NCBI GenBank assembly: GCA_029851415.1
Contig: CM056743.1
Coordinates: 124,340,305-124,404,304, forward strand
Length of the DNA: 64,000 nt
Direction: 5' to 3'
Source: Eretmocerus hayati
Lineage: Eukaryota; Arthropoda; Insecta; Hymenoptera; Aphelinidae
Shown here: in pieces, positions 1 to 13,293 of the stretch
Layout of the letters: every line of letters starts with the position of its first letter
Numbering within the stretch: the stretch's first letter is position 1
The notes under the pieces: model-generated
The model's database searches: none
The model's input: only the letters and a program-made list of their open reading frames with translations
What the model was told of the DNA's origin: nothing
Program-made: the position numbers and the translations under genes

Positions 1-3000
1 GTATAAGAATGATGTGCATAGATTTACTGTAATGCATAGTTTCTCGGCTGTAGCGCGGAAACGCTTGAGCGTTAGGGTCTCAAATTTCGGGATTCATTTT
101 TTATTCTAAAAGAATACCATTCCCAAGGTTTCAACCGAATCCGTGATCCGTATCTGAAACACTCTTCTGGTAAATTGAGCAGAGATGAGGTCATGAAGGG
201 GGCTTGAATTTCCTTGATAATAGTCCTGAAGGAACAAGAATTCTTATGATGATCAAAGTCATCGAAAAAGGATCCTCCAAATAGCGTACTATTTTAAACA
301 TTCAAAGTAATACGCAAAGATAGATGAAATGGTCCTTCAGCACGTTGGTTGCGACGCGCGACGGGATCCACTAAATCATCCTACCTGATTAGCTCCACAC
401 GACATAGATACTCCAGGAATATTGATTAGCGGTTACTATACTTTGTTTTTCTAGTGTTCAAGAGTTATGTGTGAGCTAGAAACAGTACCCGTCTTTATCC
501 ACAGGGACTGCACCAGGATTTGTCGATTTTAATGATTCACTCGAGGAATTTTGTTTATTTGGTGTACGGATCAAACATTAACATCAATCGATCAAAATCC
601 ATCCGGACACTCAACATTGATATCCCCATCAGGAAAATGTATGAATGGATCTGAAATACGTGATGTTTCGATAGCTAGGAGTCCACTTTTTGTTTATGCA
701 CGGGAAGAATAGATTCCTCGAAAGTTTACGGAATTGCGAGCTCACTGTGCAAGCTGCGTCGGGGTTCACAGTTTTCGGAATGATCTCAAACGATAATGAA
801 ATACAGAATGCTTCGTTGTCTGAATCATTCGCCAGAACTGCTTCGGTAAGGATTAATTTTTCTACCTACGTTTACCAAATCAAAACAAAAACATCCTTAT
901 GAGCACAGCGCATGGATCTGTTGAATTTGAAATAGATGCCATGACTGATCCCCGATGACCAAGGAAGAACGTTCTCAATATGTCATAGAATCAAATTAGA
1001 TCGGATGTGCTTCGATTTGTCAAGATGCGGAAGTGTCTTTGAATCAAATTGGTAAGAATTTGAAAATTCACTACTCAATTTTAGCGGCTGACAAAAGAGG
1101 ATAGATATCACGTCTCCAGACAGACAGCGTTTCCATAGAGGGGGGGGGGGGAGGGGGGTACCCCGAGGAGCATATATGAGCCTCTTTTACATAACTTCAT
1201 GTTCATTTCAGTGATATCCTTTCTGCAGTGGCTGAGTTACATTCATGCATAGCGTGGACACTCATTTGTTCCGAGGCTCACAATAACTGCATTATTTGCA
1301 AATTATGTCCAAAAAAATAACTCTTGAAGAGGTTTGACTGTTATTCGAGCAAAGATAAAGTGAATCCAGTCCCCGCAATCTAGTCCAAGACCTCGGATTC
1401 AGCCTTTGTAGCGAAAGTGTTAATTATATTTATGAGGATCTTGGAAACAATGAAAATTTCGCCTGGAACAAGCAACACTATTTGCGAAACGAGAGTCCAG
1501 AGCTTGGTCCAGAGGATGGCAGATGACCAAACCACCACAAGAAACCAAATCTCTGGAGATTTTGAGAATTTTTCGCCAGAATAGAGATTTTAATTATATG
1601 TTCAGAGGTATGGACTGTCTGCTCCCAACCAGTTTTGGAATCGATACACAATATTTATATCAAGCCAAACACTTAATTTGAAAGAAATCTTACACAAATA
1701 ACACTCCAACCAGGAATTTCAAAAATAAAGGATAGGCGTGATCATTAGGAGGAAACTGGAGTAGAATAATCATCGATACGAGAAAATTGCTTTACCAGGT
1801 CAGCGAGTCACAAACTACTCTCGAATGTTATGTACAAAGTTATGCAATTGCACTGCGAGTTAACTGATCGATTTCCCGTTTCGCTTCACAGGTTCCGATA
1901 TTATACCCAAGCTTTTAACGCCAGTAGCTCAGTTTCCTGTAACTACCTTGTTATGTAACGTTAACGTATTTTTGTATCAAAATTGATAGTGGGATGCACA
2001 GTTACGGAATAAAATACCTCGTAAGAAGCGTAGGAGTTCGTCTCATGGAATATTTCTTGTTGTTCAAGCAATTTCCTTGTACCGGAAAAAATTTGGCAGA
2101 CTTTCAAATTTCGATCTGAGAATTGATGCTCGATCAGCCCATCAAAATAATGATTGGTCTCACTAACTAACGCATTGATCTTGACTTTCCTCAGGAATTT
2201 CGAAGAACGATTTTGAGCATATTCATTGAAACACTGCCGGATCACATGCACTATTATGTGATTACGGATTATGATAATAATTGGATCCTCTAGAGACTCA
2301 CATATTCAAATTTCTTCCCTACCAAATTTCTTTAATTTGAAATCTACATTACGCATCTTGCATACCGAAGCTGATTCAATCATTGTATATAGTAGGCTTA
2401 GTCCAGCCGAAACAACTATTTTCTATCTAGTTTGATCAGACATGTAGAATGAGTCTTTCGCTGATTGTATGATATCGAAGAAACACTGTTTCAAGCATTA
2501 GTTCTTTTGAACAACATATTTGTTGACATAATCTCATTTCTTTTCAGACTTGAATACTTTCAGAAGCTTCCTAAAACACCTATACTCTGTTCATACAGTC
2601 TGGATCCATGATCGAATCTGGATCCGTCTCCATCTTGAACTGAATTTGGCAAGCAAGAAGTAAATCATGAAGGAAAAACTGGTGAATTTGTTTGAAGTTT
2701 GATAGTTCTTCGGTATCAAGTATTGAAGCATAAGTACGGAAACACGCTCGATAATGAGTGCAGTTTACTCAATTTTGTCGACAGTAACAAGTTACAGGAA
2801 ATATTCCTCACTCAATCGTTTATCCGTATCGAAGTTGATTGAGGATAAAGTCAGCTGAGTAACATCTTTTTGTCAATTCAAAGTATTACCTTCGATATCC
2901 AAGTGCCATCTCAGAAGGATGTTGACGTCATTTACTTGACCATAAATTATGGTGTAGCCTCCAAAAAAAGTTGTTGAGCAATCCTGGGATGGAAATTTCG

Positions 3001-3458
3001 AGTACAACAAGTTTGAAAGCCAACATAACGCATTCCTTGGGGTCAACTTTCTTTGATTCTGAACCTCTGAAATTCTGATAGAGTCCCTGCAGGACTATGA
3101 ATTTTGTCTCTCGTGAAATTTCTCTGATGGCTAACGAAAAATGATTCGATTTTGAATCGTGACTTGGAAGTACGGAAAGAAACCATCTGGTTTCCCCTAC
3201 AACGTTGACAAGTGACGCAAAACCCTGTATCCGGTAGTGTCGAGATGTCGCAAAAATATTACTTAAATATCCTGCGTCAGATCTCTATGAATCATGTCAA
3301 TAGAATCTACACCATTTCAAGGTTATAGAGTGTTTCCAAGAACTGCTTCAAAATGTTCATGTTTGGATGAATGATAGAAAAAAACCGACGCAATTTTTTT
3401 CTACCGCTCACAAAAAAGTAATCCTTAAATAAAAAAACGAATCAGTACTTGATTGATA
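1..3458. other. AT-rich DNA, nothing recognised
   Basis: Only short ORFs occur on either strand, the longest near 96 codons at 1961-2251 on the minus strand, and none has recognisable motifs. A G-rich run lies at about 1141-1158. I see no RNA gene, no long inverted repeat and no coding domain here. It is probably intergenic or intronic DNA with old, unrecognisable repeats. Confidence 0.5.
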
Positions 3459-3954
3459 CAGTCAAAATCGTCTGGTGGGACTCGCTTAAGTGGGAAACCC
3501 CCTTCATGTGGAAAAATTCCAGTCCTTTGGGGAAAATCCCCAAAGTGGGACAGAAAACCCGGTCTAACTGAAATGACTCGCAAGCCGTAGGCACCCCATA
3601 TATCTGGAATCAAATTTGAGGGAAACTCCGTAACTGGGGCGCAATGTTAGCAAACATTTGCATCAATCGAGATCGAGGATTAGTCGTCGATCAATTTCTC
3701 ATCGTGTCCGATAGGAAAGTGACAAATTTGATGTGAGTTGATGATATCTAATTTGTAAGCATTGCGTCCCAGTTACGAAGTTTCCCCTCAAATTGGGTTC
3801 TAGCCCTAGAGTGCCAACGGCTCGCAAGTTCTAGTTTGTTCCAGTAAGAGCAGATCTTTTGTCCCACGTGGAAGATTTTTCCCAAGGGTCCGGAATTTTT
3901 CCCCATGAAAAAGGGTTTCCACTCAAGTGAGTTACACTTAGACAAGTTCGACTG
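3459..3954. mobile_element. Tc1/mariner-type non-autonomous foldback element
   Basis: The segment is an imperfect palindrome whose arms meet near 3680-3700. The right end read on the minus strand begins CAGTCGAACTTGTC and the left end begins CAGTCAAAATCGTC. Both ends are flanked by TA (3457-3458 and 3955-3956), as expected for the TA target duplication of Tc1/mariner elements. No transposase ORF is present, so any movement would need an enzyme supplied from elsewhere. Short ORFs inside it are arm shadows. Family assignment rests on terminal bases and TA only. Confidence 0.7.
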
Positions 3955-3956
3955 TA

Positions 3957-6900
3957 CTTCATGGCGTCTTGTGAATTTTGCTGCAGCCTGTTATATACCT
4001 CATAACTGAACATTTTTCAGTATCTCCAAAACTGATTCAACATCGCTTCAGATTCTATTGTTGATTGAAATAATAATCACTATGAATATCTCGCTTCCAT
4101 TGCGATTTGGGTTCAATACAGAGTTCTAGCACCTCATTACAAGGTGTCAGGTTCTTGGGTTGTCCCTAGTATGAATGAAGTCATCTAAAAAGTTTGTCTC
4201 TCATATTTCTAAAGTTTACCATAACATAAATGCTGCCGGTTATTCTTATCAAAAATGAGAGTTCTTCATGCCAGGAAAATAAACTTTATAAAAAAATTGA
4301 GCAAAGATTCAGTCCCAACATTCTCCGCAAGCATTTTTAAGGAACTGCAGGCTATCACGTCGAACGCAAAGTTATTCGTAGAAAGAACTTTGAAACCACT
4401 ACAGAGCTATGAGAAAACATTCCAACCATCAAGGCCAGCTTCAAAAGTTCAGACCACCACGTATCTTCCGGGAATCAATTTGTGCGTGATCATACCCTAC
4501 AGATGACCTCCCCCTAAAGTCACATACTGATCGCACTCTATATTTTGACCAAGAGTCGAATCAAGTTTGCAAGAATCGGAGCTATCTTCGCAGATACAGA
4601 ACGTGCAGGCTCTAACCCGCGTATACTACGTCGAGAGCAATATCGCTCGCGTCACGGCCGGACGATGGCAATGCAAGCTGCATACTGCCGTCCTTGGAAT
4701 CTCAAATCGTTCTACTACTGCTCTGTACAAGTTTCGAGAAGGCGCACCTAGGCTAGCCCGGACGCGTGGCTTTGAATCTCTCATTACGCAAGCGCGGGGT
4801 GTTATACTAGTCGCGCACGTGCGCCACTCATCGATTCCTAAATCTCAACTGTGAAAGCTGCATCAGGATGGGCGCGCCTTCTCAATCGTTTTGCTGGAGT
4901 AATAATTACTATTTGTGTGAATAGATGAGGAAGGGTGGGAGAAAAAAAGGAATTTTGATTACTTGAAATTCGCGTCTGATCGAACGTGTACTCGTACTAC
5001 TTGGAATCTGACGTCCTATGATGTTCGTTCGGGAATAATCTCATCTCGAATGAAGTTCATTTTTCATGATCCAGATAATACAAGATTGTCTTAATCTCAA
5101 GTTTTGCAGATTGTTTGTATAGATAATTGGTCCTAAAATCTGTTGCGCAAGTAATACATTATCAAAAACCTATCGAGGCTTGAGAAACGTCTCCTCCTTG
5201 GTTGTTACATCGAGATTCTGTCTCAAGAAATTATGAGCGAGGTATAATAAGTAACTCAGTTATGGCTTGACCTGGTTCATAGTATGCCATATCATCTCGT
5301 CTGTAAGCCTCAACAGATATAGATGGGCCGGTTGATGTAAAACGAACATGTAAAAATAACGTACCCACTTGACATTCTGCTCCTTCTCTGATCTATTGGA
5401 TCGACGTAGATTAATGAGGAAGGATCATCCATCGAATGAGATTTTATCCTTGACGTTTGGAAAACATATTTGCTAGAAACCCCACCAGGAGATTGTGGTG
5501 GTATGGTAACAATATTTGAGAAAATCGAATCATTCTTTTAATATCCAACGAATTGGTCTAGGTAGTCTACGAACAACTGCTCATGAATAGTCTTGACACT
5601 TGTTCTCGAAAGATCATATCTTCCAATCACAAGCCGTTTCAAAATAGAAAGGCCAAGAAAATACTGTTAGGGTTAAATTATCTTCAGACGATGAGAGATT
5701 GTTTTCTGCATAATAGAGCCTGAGTTCAGATTCGTTTTCTCTTCGTTCCAGTTGTTGACCCACCGTTACTGTAGAACACTCGTATACTTCACTGGGTTGC
5801 GATTTGATAATATTAATGACATCATTATGATATCATTACCACTATATTAATGACATCAGAAAACGTACCGAAATGGGTGATTCCACCGAAAATTGGATTT
5901 TTGGTGCCGAAATCGTCACGAAGAGTATTTTGGGTCAAAATGTCATCTCAGCCCAAGACGAGTCCCGGTGACTCGTAACAGTGGATCTTCGCTTGTTGGG
6001 GCATAAAATAAAATTATGTAGAGCTATATATCTCAAGATTAAAGCTAGACAAAGATGTGACAAATTTCAGGAGTCGCATTAACGAACGGGCTTAGCATTT
6101 CGCCTCAAAAAATATTCCCACGGCACCAGCAACTAATTGTAGACTCTTTTCTGCATATATTTGATCCAGTGCAACTAAATACAACAGGAAAATGTGTTTT
6201 ACAAAATGATATCGTATGCCAGGGAGGAGTCCAACACGAGGACGGAATTGACCGAAATTTTTGTACGCCTTTCTGAAATGACGTTTACATAGTTCGCTTG
6301 GATGGGCGTTCGAGTTTTCGGTTAATGTCGCACACGGATTATTTGAGTCTCTAGATGACGATCTCATTGATTCAAAAGGCCTCATAGTCGACTGGGGGCC
6401 TCGGCTAGCTAATTAGTGCTGTGCAAGCAGCTCCAGTGCAAACCCGTCTTTGAAATGTCGGATAGTCGTACTCGAGCTGAGACTTTGACTTCGCTTCGCG
6501 AAATGCGTAGATCATGTGATTTGAGGTTATACAATTTGAAGTACTCAGTCACACATGAGGGTTTTCGACTCTGAATGTGCGTTGCAGTGAATGCAAGAGT
6601 CGAAGGTGGGCTGTCTACAGGGGACGGAATTGATATTTCGCCCCTTTATGAAGCACTACGAAATATGTGAATGCTGAGACCGTCTCAAAAACTATTAGCA
6701 TAGTTGCATGCCAGTATAATATATCCCAAAGAATTTCTACCATGTAGATTCCTAGTTATAGAAACTTGGAGGAGCTTCGAACACAGAAAATCCCACTCAT
6801 ATCTCCTTCAGTCTGTCGTTTTACATTTAGCTCTAGTTGAACAAGCTGCTACGTACGGTTGACCGAAATTGAATCTGTCCTTCGCATGTGGGAATATTGT

Positions 6901-7218
6901 TCGTATATTTCATCTATTTTTGGATACGTGGAAACACTGCACCGCTTCAGATGAATGGAGCCGAAAAGGACAAAACGAAAATATGCGGGCTAAAGATAAC
7001 AGAGCTTACATTTCTCCACTGTAACTTTGACATTCCGCCAAAAAATACATGAAAAAATAGTTTGATTCATTGCTGCATCCTTCCATCTTTGTTATTTCTT
7101 CTGACTGTCTCTGTCAATAAACACGAATGATAGCTCAAGGGTTTGGAGGGTTGATCTACTATTAGCACTCCACTTCAATTGATCCTATCGCCACAAAAAT
7201 TCCGATGAGCCAATTATA
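3957..7218. other. Unassigned DNA with a GC-richer patch
   Basis: No domain-bearing ORF is seen. A patch at about 4545-4900 is richer in CpG than its surroundings and is open in two plus-strand frames (95 codons at 4567-4854), but the protein has no motif I recognise. A short local duplication containing ATTAATGACATCA occurs at about 5810-5865. The rest is featureless AT-rich DNA. Confidence 0.4.
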
Positions 7219-8302
7219 TACAGTACCTTCCAAAATTAATGGATAATGCATGGTCTTACTAAATCCATGATGACTTCGAACTCCTTCATCATATGGAAAT
7301 TTCGAAAAAAGGCTCTCCAAGATCAGAAAAGAATATATCAAATCATGTGTTTTGAATACTTTTCAAGTGCTTTTTGAGTTCCCGTAATCGACATTGGAAA
7401 TGTAAAAAAATTCTTTTCTAGTGGATCATCTACAACTTTGACGGGAAAGATCGAATCACAAAAATTCTTACGGGATCTTGTAGCTCGTTTCAAATTCTAC
7501 AATTTAGTTTCCTGTACGACCTTTTCTGTCCAAGTAACGAGCTTGGCGAGAAAAGTTTGCATAACATAGGCTGCTCATGGAGATCCCGAGGTTGGTACCT
7601 GTTTCGTCTCCCCTTGCTCTATTGTAGCGCAAAAATTCATCAAAAAAATATTACGGCACATGATTTTGACGTGAAATGATCTCATCTTTCAGAAAGATGT
7701 ATCAGATTTTATCTCATATTTGAGGTGACAACGATTTTTCAAGTTTTGTTATGAAAATTGATTCATTTTATGTTTTGGCCGTCCATACTATATTTGAAAC
7801 GAAATCTGATGGAATATTCTAAAAAATGAGATCTTTTCACGTCAAAATCATGTGGTATGATATTTTTCTGCTGAATTTTGCGCTACAACAGAGCAAGGGG
7901 AGACGAAACAGGTACCAACCTCGGGATCTCCATACGTAGCCTATGTTATACAAACTTTTCTCTTCAAGCTCGTTTCTCGGACGGGGAAGGTCGTACAGGA
8001 AATTTTAAAAACAGGTAATTGTAGATTTTGAGACGAGCTACAATATCCCGTGAGCATTTTTGTGATCCGACCTTTCCCGTCAAAGTTGTAGGTGATCCAC
8101 TGACGAAGAATTTTTTTTAGATTCTCAATGTCGATTACGGGTACTCAAAAAGCACTTGAAAAATATTTGAAACACATGAATCGATAGATTTTTCTGTGAT
8201 CTTTAAGATCCTTTTTCCAAAATTTCATACGATAGAAGGGTTCAAAGTTATCATGGATTTAGTGAGACCATGTATGATCTATTAATTTTGGAAGGTACTG
8301 TA
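7219..8302. mobile_element. Mariner-type giant foldback (palindromic) element, about 1.08 kb
   Basis: The whole interval is an inverted repeat with arms of roughly 500 bases and a short unpaired centre at about 7715-7790. The left end is TA followed by CAGTACCTTCCAAAATTAAT, and the right end is its reverse complement followed by TA, matching the TA duplication and terminus style of Tc1/mariner elements. Inner landmarks pair as expected, for example GGTACCTGTTTCGTCTCC at about 7596 with its complement at about 7903. There is no transposase ORF. If transcribed, it would form a very long double-stranded RNA hairpin. Confidence 0.85.
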
Positions 8303-9527
8303 GAACGGAAGGACATTCGCTCATGTTATTGAACTATTCAATGGAAGAATATATCCATGACTTACTCGAACCGGGTGTTTAAACCATGGGATGTGTCATT
8401 CTTCATTGAGTATTCGTGACAGATGAAGAGTAAAATATGAACAGGAGTCATGAAGGCAGTCAAAATTTTGGCACGACTCTTGAAGGGAGAAGAAAATTTT
8501 GTCATGACGATGCTTACATCATTTTGAATTGAGGAATGGAATCTCGTTGGAACTTTATTCAGCTCCAGAAGCTCTTTGTGCGACTGAAATCAAAGCCCAC
8601 GCAAACCGTGGTATGATATTCAGTATCCTACTTTCGTTCCAAGAGTTTGCAAATGGGAATGGGATTTCAAGAGTTTCATCGTGTTCGGTGCTTTGACTCG
8701 GAGAAACAGTCTTCTTCGAACTTGAGTGTGTTTGAGCGTTTCCATTGCATTCGTTGGTTGACTGTACACTGAACAAGATAATGCTTTAGCAAGCTAATTC
8801 TGAACTTCACAAGCAGAACGAGTCACCAACAACTTGTTAACACAATTGGAAATCGTTCGGATTTTCCTGTCACAGTACGTGTATGATCCTCGAAAGTTTC
8901 GCCAATCTCTCTCTTAGCCTGTTTCGATTCGGAAGTCGAAGCTTATCAGTGTCTCTATTATATATAAGCTACTTCATTGAATAGTTCACTATTTCCTCCA
9001 TTCGTAGAAGCAAGCCGGGTCTTGCATGGAGCTTATTTCGTTTCTGGTCGGCAGCGAATGCAACTTCCGGGCACCGAATTTCGCTATTGGTATTTGGATC
9101 TGATCAAATATTGTAAGTGAGTAAGTAGATACTTCGAAATGCATTCACAGGTTTTCTGCGACATTCACATACTATTATCCTCCGTATTTTGCTTGTAAAA
9201 TTCCTCTTAAGTAAGTTCCACTCCTGGTTGGTTGAACAATTTCTTCAACCCTTTCACAATTTTCATGGACACATTTTTACCACTTCATCCGAAAATTGTG
9301 CAACAAATTTTCAATACAGTTGTTCTTGGTGGCTGATGAAAGTAATATTATACTATAGTTAGTATCCCGAGGCCGCAAACATCGAATCAATCATTCTTAT
9401 TGACAGATTTAGTTGCAGTCCTTTTCACCTTCAAAAGGTATTATTTGACACACGTGAGGAGATGATTTTATTAGTTGTTGGTGGGAACCCCGGGTATAAT
9501 AATATGAGTACAACCAGATAAATATTA
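8303..9527. other. Unassigned DNA
   Basis: Only short ORFs without recognisable motifs are found (longest 73 codons, 8555-8776 minus). No inverted repeats or RNA genes are seen. Confidence 0.4.
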
Positions 9528-10415
9528 TTAACACGTTCGCTGCGACGGTGAAAGCCGGCATTCCGTCCCAGAGTGCGAGAGAGTACAAACGCGTGATTTT
9601 GCACCTATAATAGTCAAACCTTTTGATTTGTGGTCAGTTTAGTATGTATATAAAAGAAATCTAAGAACTTTCGCGGGTCCCACATCGTGCAACGGGGGAT
9701 CTAGCGAATGATCAAACTACAAGAATTAGTGATCCTAAGATGTGATCTTTAGCTTTTTTGGAGCATTTGTTGAATTTCTCGATACCGCTCGGCTAATTCG
9801 CGAGCATGGCCTGAATTGGAAGCTTTTGCCTCGTAAGAACCACGGATTGCGATTGTGATCCACGCGAGTATGATTTTCTATCCTCGTAAATCCACGAGAC
9901 ACAGATGCTTATTCGAGATGTTCTTCAACTTTTCTGGATACAAAAAGTTTCTCATACGCGGAGAGATAAAATAGACTGAGAAGAGAGGAAGTGCAATTGC
10001 AATGTCAACCATTTACTCGGTTTGCCTCATGGTTATTTTGCGTCTAAATTTCTGATAACTTGGCTCTACCTCACTCAAATCACGCGTACTTGGGTTCATT
10101 TTGTAACTTTTGACGTGAGCTTTCGAATAAGCTAAGATACGTTGTGAAATATTCAAATGGACTTGATATATTCACAATTTACTTGCTATTTTTTTGTCAT
10201 TCATCGCCGTTTCCACGATAATTGAGTTTTTATGGCGTAGCTCGAACAAATCAAGTCCGATACTGAAGCTGACGTGCACATATGTTCTCGGCATCGTATA
10301 TAGTGAGTAAAAACCGCTACAGAAGCCATTGGATGTGTCTACGTTGTTTGGTGCACGCTAGAGCCCGAGCAAAAACGGGTCCCACCCGTGGGACCCGTCG
10401 CAGCGAACGTGTTAA
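9528..10415. mobile_element. piggyBac-type non-autonomous element with TTAA target sites
   Basis: TTAA at 9528-9531 is followed by CACGTTCGCTGCGACGG. The reverse complement of that end lies at 10395-10411, followed by TTAA at 10412-10415. The right end carries the perfect dyad GGGTCCCACCCGTGGGACCC. TTAA target duplication is the hallmark of piggyBac transposition. About 880 bases lie between the TTAA sites and no transposase ORF is visible, so the element is non-autonomous. A smaller relative with the same terminus is at 47974-48127. Confidence 0.75.
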
Positions 10416-10687
10416 ACTTCGCAGGATCTAGACAAATTTCATCTGGAAAATGAAATGATTCTACACATGAATGATCATTTAGAACGCATCACTCATATCA
10501 GACATATACCATTGTGACGTAGTGAATTTTGGACCTTCTGCCCAGGTATTTCTCCGTCCCATGACGATCCACTGGCGTCGATTTCGCGAGCCACGCAACG
10601 CCTGTGCGCTGCTTGGCGGCCATCGCGGGTTCATCGTCAGGACCCGTATTCTAAATTTGACATTAACAGGTGGAACTCTTTGACGGT

Positions 10688-10986
10688 GTCTGGGGGTCAA
10701 TTTTAGATTTCGGTCTGGACCAGTCGCGCGGGTCAAGGGATCAGAATTTGTCGAGGTAGCGAATGACCTGCGCGTTTATTCGCGATTTCATCGTTTATTT
10801 GATAACAACCATGTATACAGCAGACCACAAAACCGCAAAACGCAGGTATATGAGACCTAAGCCAAAATTCGCGGAGCGAAGATTGATGAAATCGCGAATC
10901 AAACTGCAGGTCGCGCGCTACCTCGACAATATTTGGCCACCAGACCCGCGCGACTGGACTAGACCGAAATTTAAAATCAACCCAGC
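10688..10986. repeat. 300-bp palindrome, probable MITE
   Basis: An imperfect inverted repeat. GGTCTGGACCAGTCGCGCGGGT at about 10722 pairs with the segment around 10945-10968, and GTCGAGGTAGCG at 10748 pairs with CGCTACCTCGAC at about 10916. The inner arms include TTCGCGATTTCATC and its complement. No coding content is likely; the 122-codon ORF overlapping it is an arm shadow. Ends and target duplication were not resolved. Confidence 0.65.
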
Positions 10987-10998
10987 AGTTTTCGTGTT

Positions 10999-11268
10999 TG
11001 CGTTGCCGATGGCATTTGCCAAGAAAAATGCGTTTTGCGGATTAGGCTGCATTTTCACGTTAGCAGTTCTCTACCGTGGCAAGCGATCTTCGACATTCGT
11101 GTGCGAGAGAACGACTGATACAATTTTCTGATGCAGCTGATGCAACTTTCCCTCTTACACGAATGGCGAAGATCGTTTGCAAAAAAAAATCGTCGCAAAA
11201 AACTGCTAACGTGAAAATGCAGCCTAATCCGCAAACGCATTTTTAGGGCAAACGCCAAGGACAACGCA
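10999..11268. repeat. 270-bp palindrome, probable MITE of a second family
   Basis: The inverted arms include GCGGATTAGGCTGCATTTTC at about 11036 and its complement near 11212-11231, plus ACGTTAGCAGTT with its complement near 11203-11214. A related single arm (GCATTTGCCGTGAAAAAATG) occurs at about 50448, so this is a dispersed family. No transposase is present. Confidence 0.6.
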
Positions 11269-12373
11269 AGTATGGCCAACGACGACGGGTAAACTAAAGC
11301 AGACAGCGGTAAATTTTACAGGTTACCGTCTGAGCGTCACCTAATGGCGGCAAATTTAGCGGTAAAATTTGCTGGCAAACATCGCGCCTTGATACGGCAT
11401 TACGTTCTCCCCTTCAGTACTACATCATCCAGATGCAGAGCACCGTTGCACAGCGAGGAATCGAGGCAGGTTCTTGCTATTAGCGCTTGTGCTTTTAGAT
11501 GGCTGCTGGCGACCAGGATTTTGTTTTGATTTCTCGCCTCGCGCCGATGACGATGCTCGGGATGCTTGAAAGACCGCTCAGAGCAGCCAAGCCACCCATC
11601 AGACCGTCTCGGTTGCTCTTTACACTGCGACACACACATACATACTTCCATTCTCTGAGTATTATGTGAAGGCATCAATAATACACTGGTTCTATTTATT
11701 CCGATATTCCCCTCACACCTCACCTGTCGATCGGACACCTCCCATGTAAGACCATCATGAGTATCGAAATTCTGATGAGAGAATCTGTGCAATCAATTAT
11801 ATGGCGTTTCCATCCCTTTCTTTATGTAACAACTATGCAACGACGTTAATCCAGGAAATTAGAACCAAGACGATCGAGAGTGGTTTTAATCTAAAAATGA
11901 CGTGGCGAAGTTCAAGGGCTGTCCGTTAAAGTCGACAAAATCAAACGTGGAAAGAAATCTCTGTTGTAACCTTGAATTGAGCCAACAAACACAATGTACC
12001 CAACCAAGATCGATGTTTTGAATGAAAAACGAGACAAGTCGAACAAGTACAAACAACTATAAGTCAGCTCCCGAAAGTAGTAGCTCGACCGCAAACCAAA
12101 GCTATAATACACTCGTTAGGAACTAACGTAAAAGGAGCAGTGCACAAAGAGTCACAGAATCAGCCAAAGGCTCTCTCTCTCTCCCTCTTCCTGTTCCTGT
12201 TTCTCTTTAAAGCTTGGCGAGTTTATCAAAACAGGCAGAAGGAGCTGAAGATATAGTATTGGAGTAGGATCACGAGGGCGGGCCAGTCTGCAACAAGCCG
12301 CCTGAATAGAACTCGCGCCGGCGCCGGTGTCCCCCTCCCCCCTCCCTTTTCCAAAGTAAAAGAGAGAGTGAGC
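11269..12373. other. Unassigned DNA with pyrimidine tract
   Basis: Contains a CT-rich simple repeat at about 12173-12200 and a GC-rich, C-run-bearing patch at about 12290-12350 that resembles a CpG-type promoter region. A 130-codon minus-strand ORF (11400-11792) has no recognisable motif. No gene can be supported. Confidence 0.35.
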
Positions 12374-13293
12374 GAGCTTGCAAGCTCACGAGAGCGGATC
12401 GTAGCCGGCTTTGCGAGTTTGCCGCGCGCGTCCGAGGCCAACGCCATGCCTCGCATCCGTTACAATACTTATCCTCTAGAGTATTTTGAGTCTCACGTTG
12501 TACGTTCACAAGCACCTGTTGTTGCAAGCACAAAAGGCTCGACTTACAAGCTCGAAAACCATTCGATTGAAAGTACAAGAGTGAAAAGCACAGAATGAGC
12601 GATATGCCTCACTGTACACTGCGACTGAAGAATTCATGGAAAATAGTAGCTAGAACGTGCTGTTCGACTTGCAAGCTCCGACGAAAGTGCAAGGTTAGCG
12701 TAGTTCACGAAATATTGTAGGAGCTCAAACATCTGTATTAGTGCAAAATTTCTGACAAAAGTATCTGTCGGTTTCAAAAGTTCAACTGGCAAGATCTGTA
12801 TTCACTACGACGATGGTTGTAAGTTGAAAGTTCCGGAGTAAGCGTAAAAGCTGTTTTACCCTCGTAAGAGCAGACTTTCAGGGAAAGTATAAGTAAGCCC
12901 ACATCGTTGAGCTTGCAACTTTGAATCGCAAGCTCCTAGAGGTGCAATCGTGGAATTCTTCAAAAAGATGTGAAAATATTTTCCAATATCAGTGCGGGTC
13001 CTCAGACTCAATGTGAGTTTACAAAGCTCAACTTGCAAGCTCCAGTCCTTTTTAAAACTAAGTCAAAATAAGTTGGGAAATCATAGCTAATAACTACCAG
13101 ACTTTCTAAAAAAATAAGTATCGAGGTCTCGTTGCTAGACTTGCAAGCTCTCAAAGCTCTTACCGCAAGCTCAAAATGCGGTATGAGAGTGCGAGAATGA
13201 GAGCTTAATTCAGAGCGAAGGTGTAAGGACTCATCATACGGTTTCCGTTCATAACCCGGAAGTAATAGTTGTGAGCTTATAAAGCTTGCAAGC
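12374..13293. repeat. Degenerate ~120-bp tandem repeat marked by CTTGCAAGCTC
   Basis: The motif GAGCTTGCAAGCTC (a perfect dyad at 12374-12387) recurs in altered form at 12541, 12666, 12909, 13029, 13138 and 13282, with a weak copy near 12785. Most intervals are 109-144 bases. The bases after the motif are also loosely conserved (an AAAGTGCAAGG-like box). The flanks have diverged more than the motif. It could be an old minisatellite or a spaced cis-element array. No coding function is supported. Confidence 0.5.
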
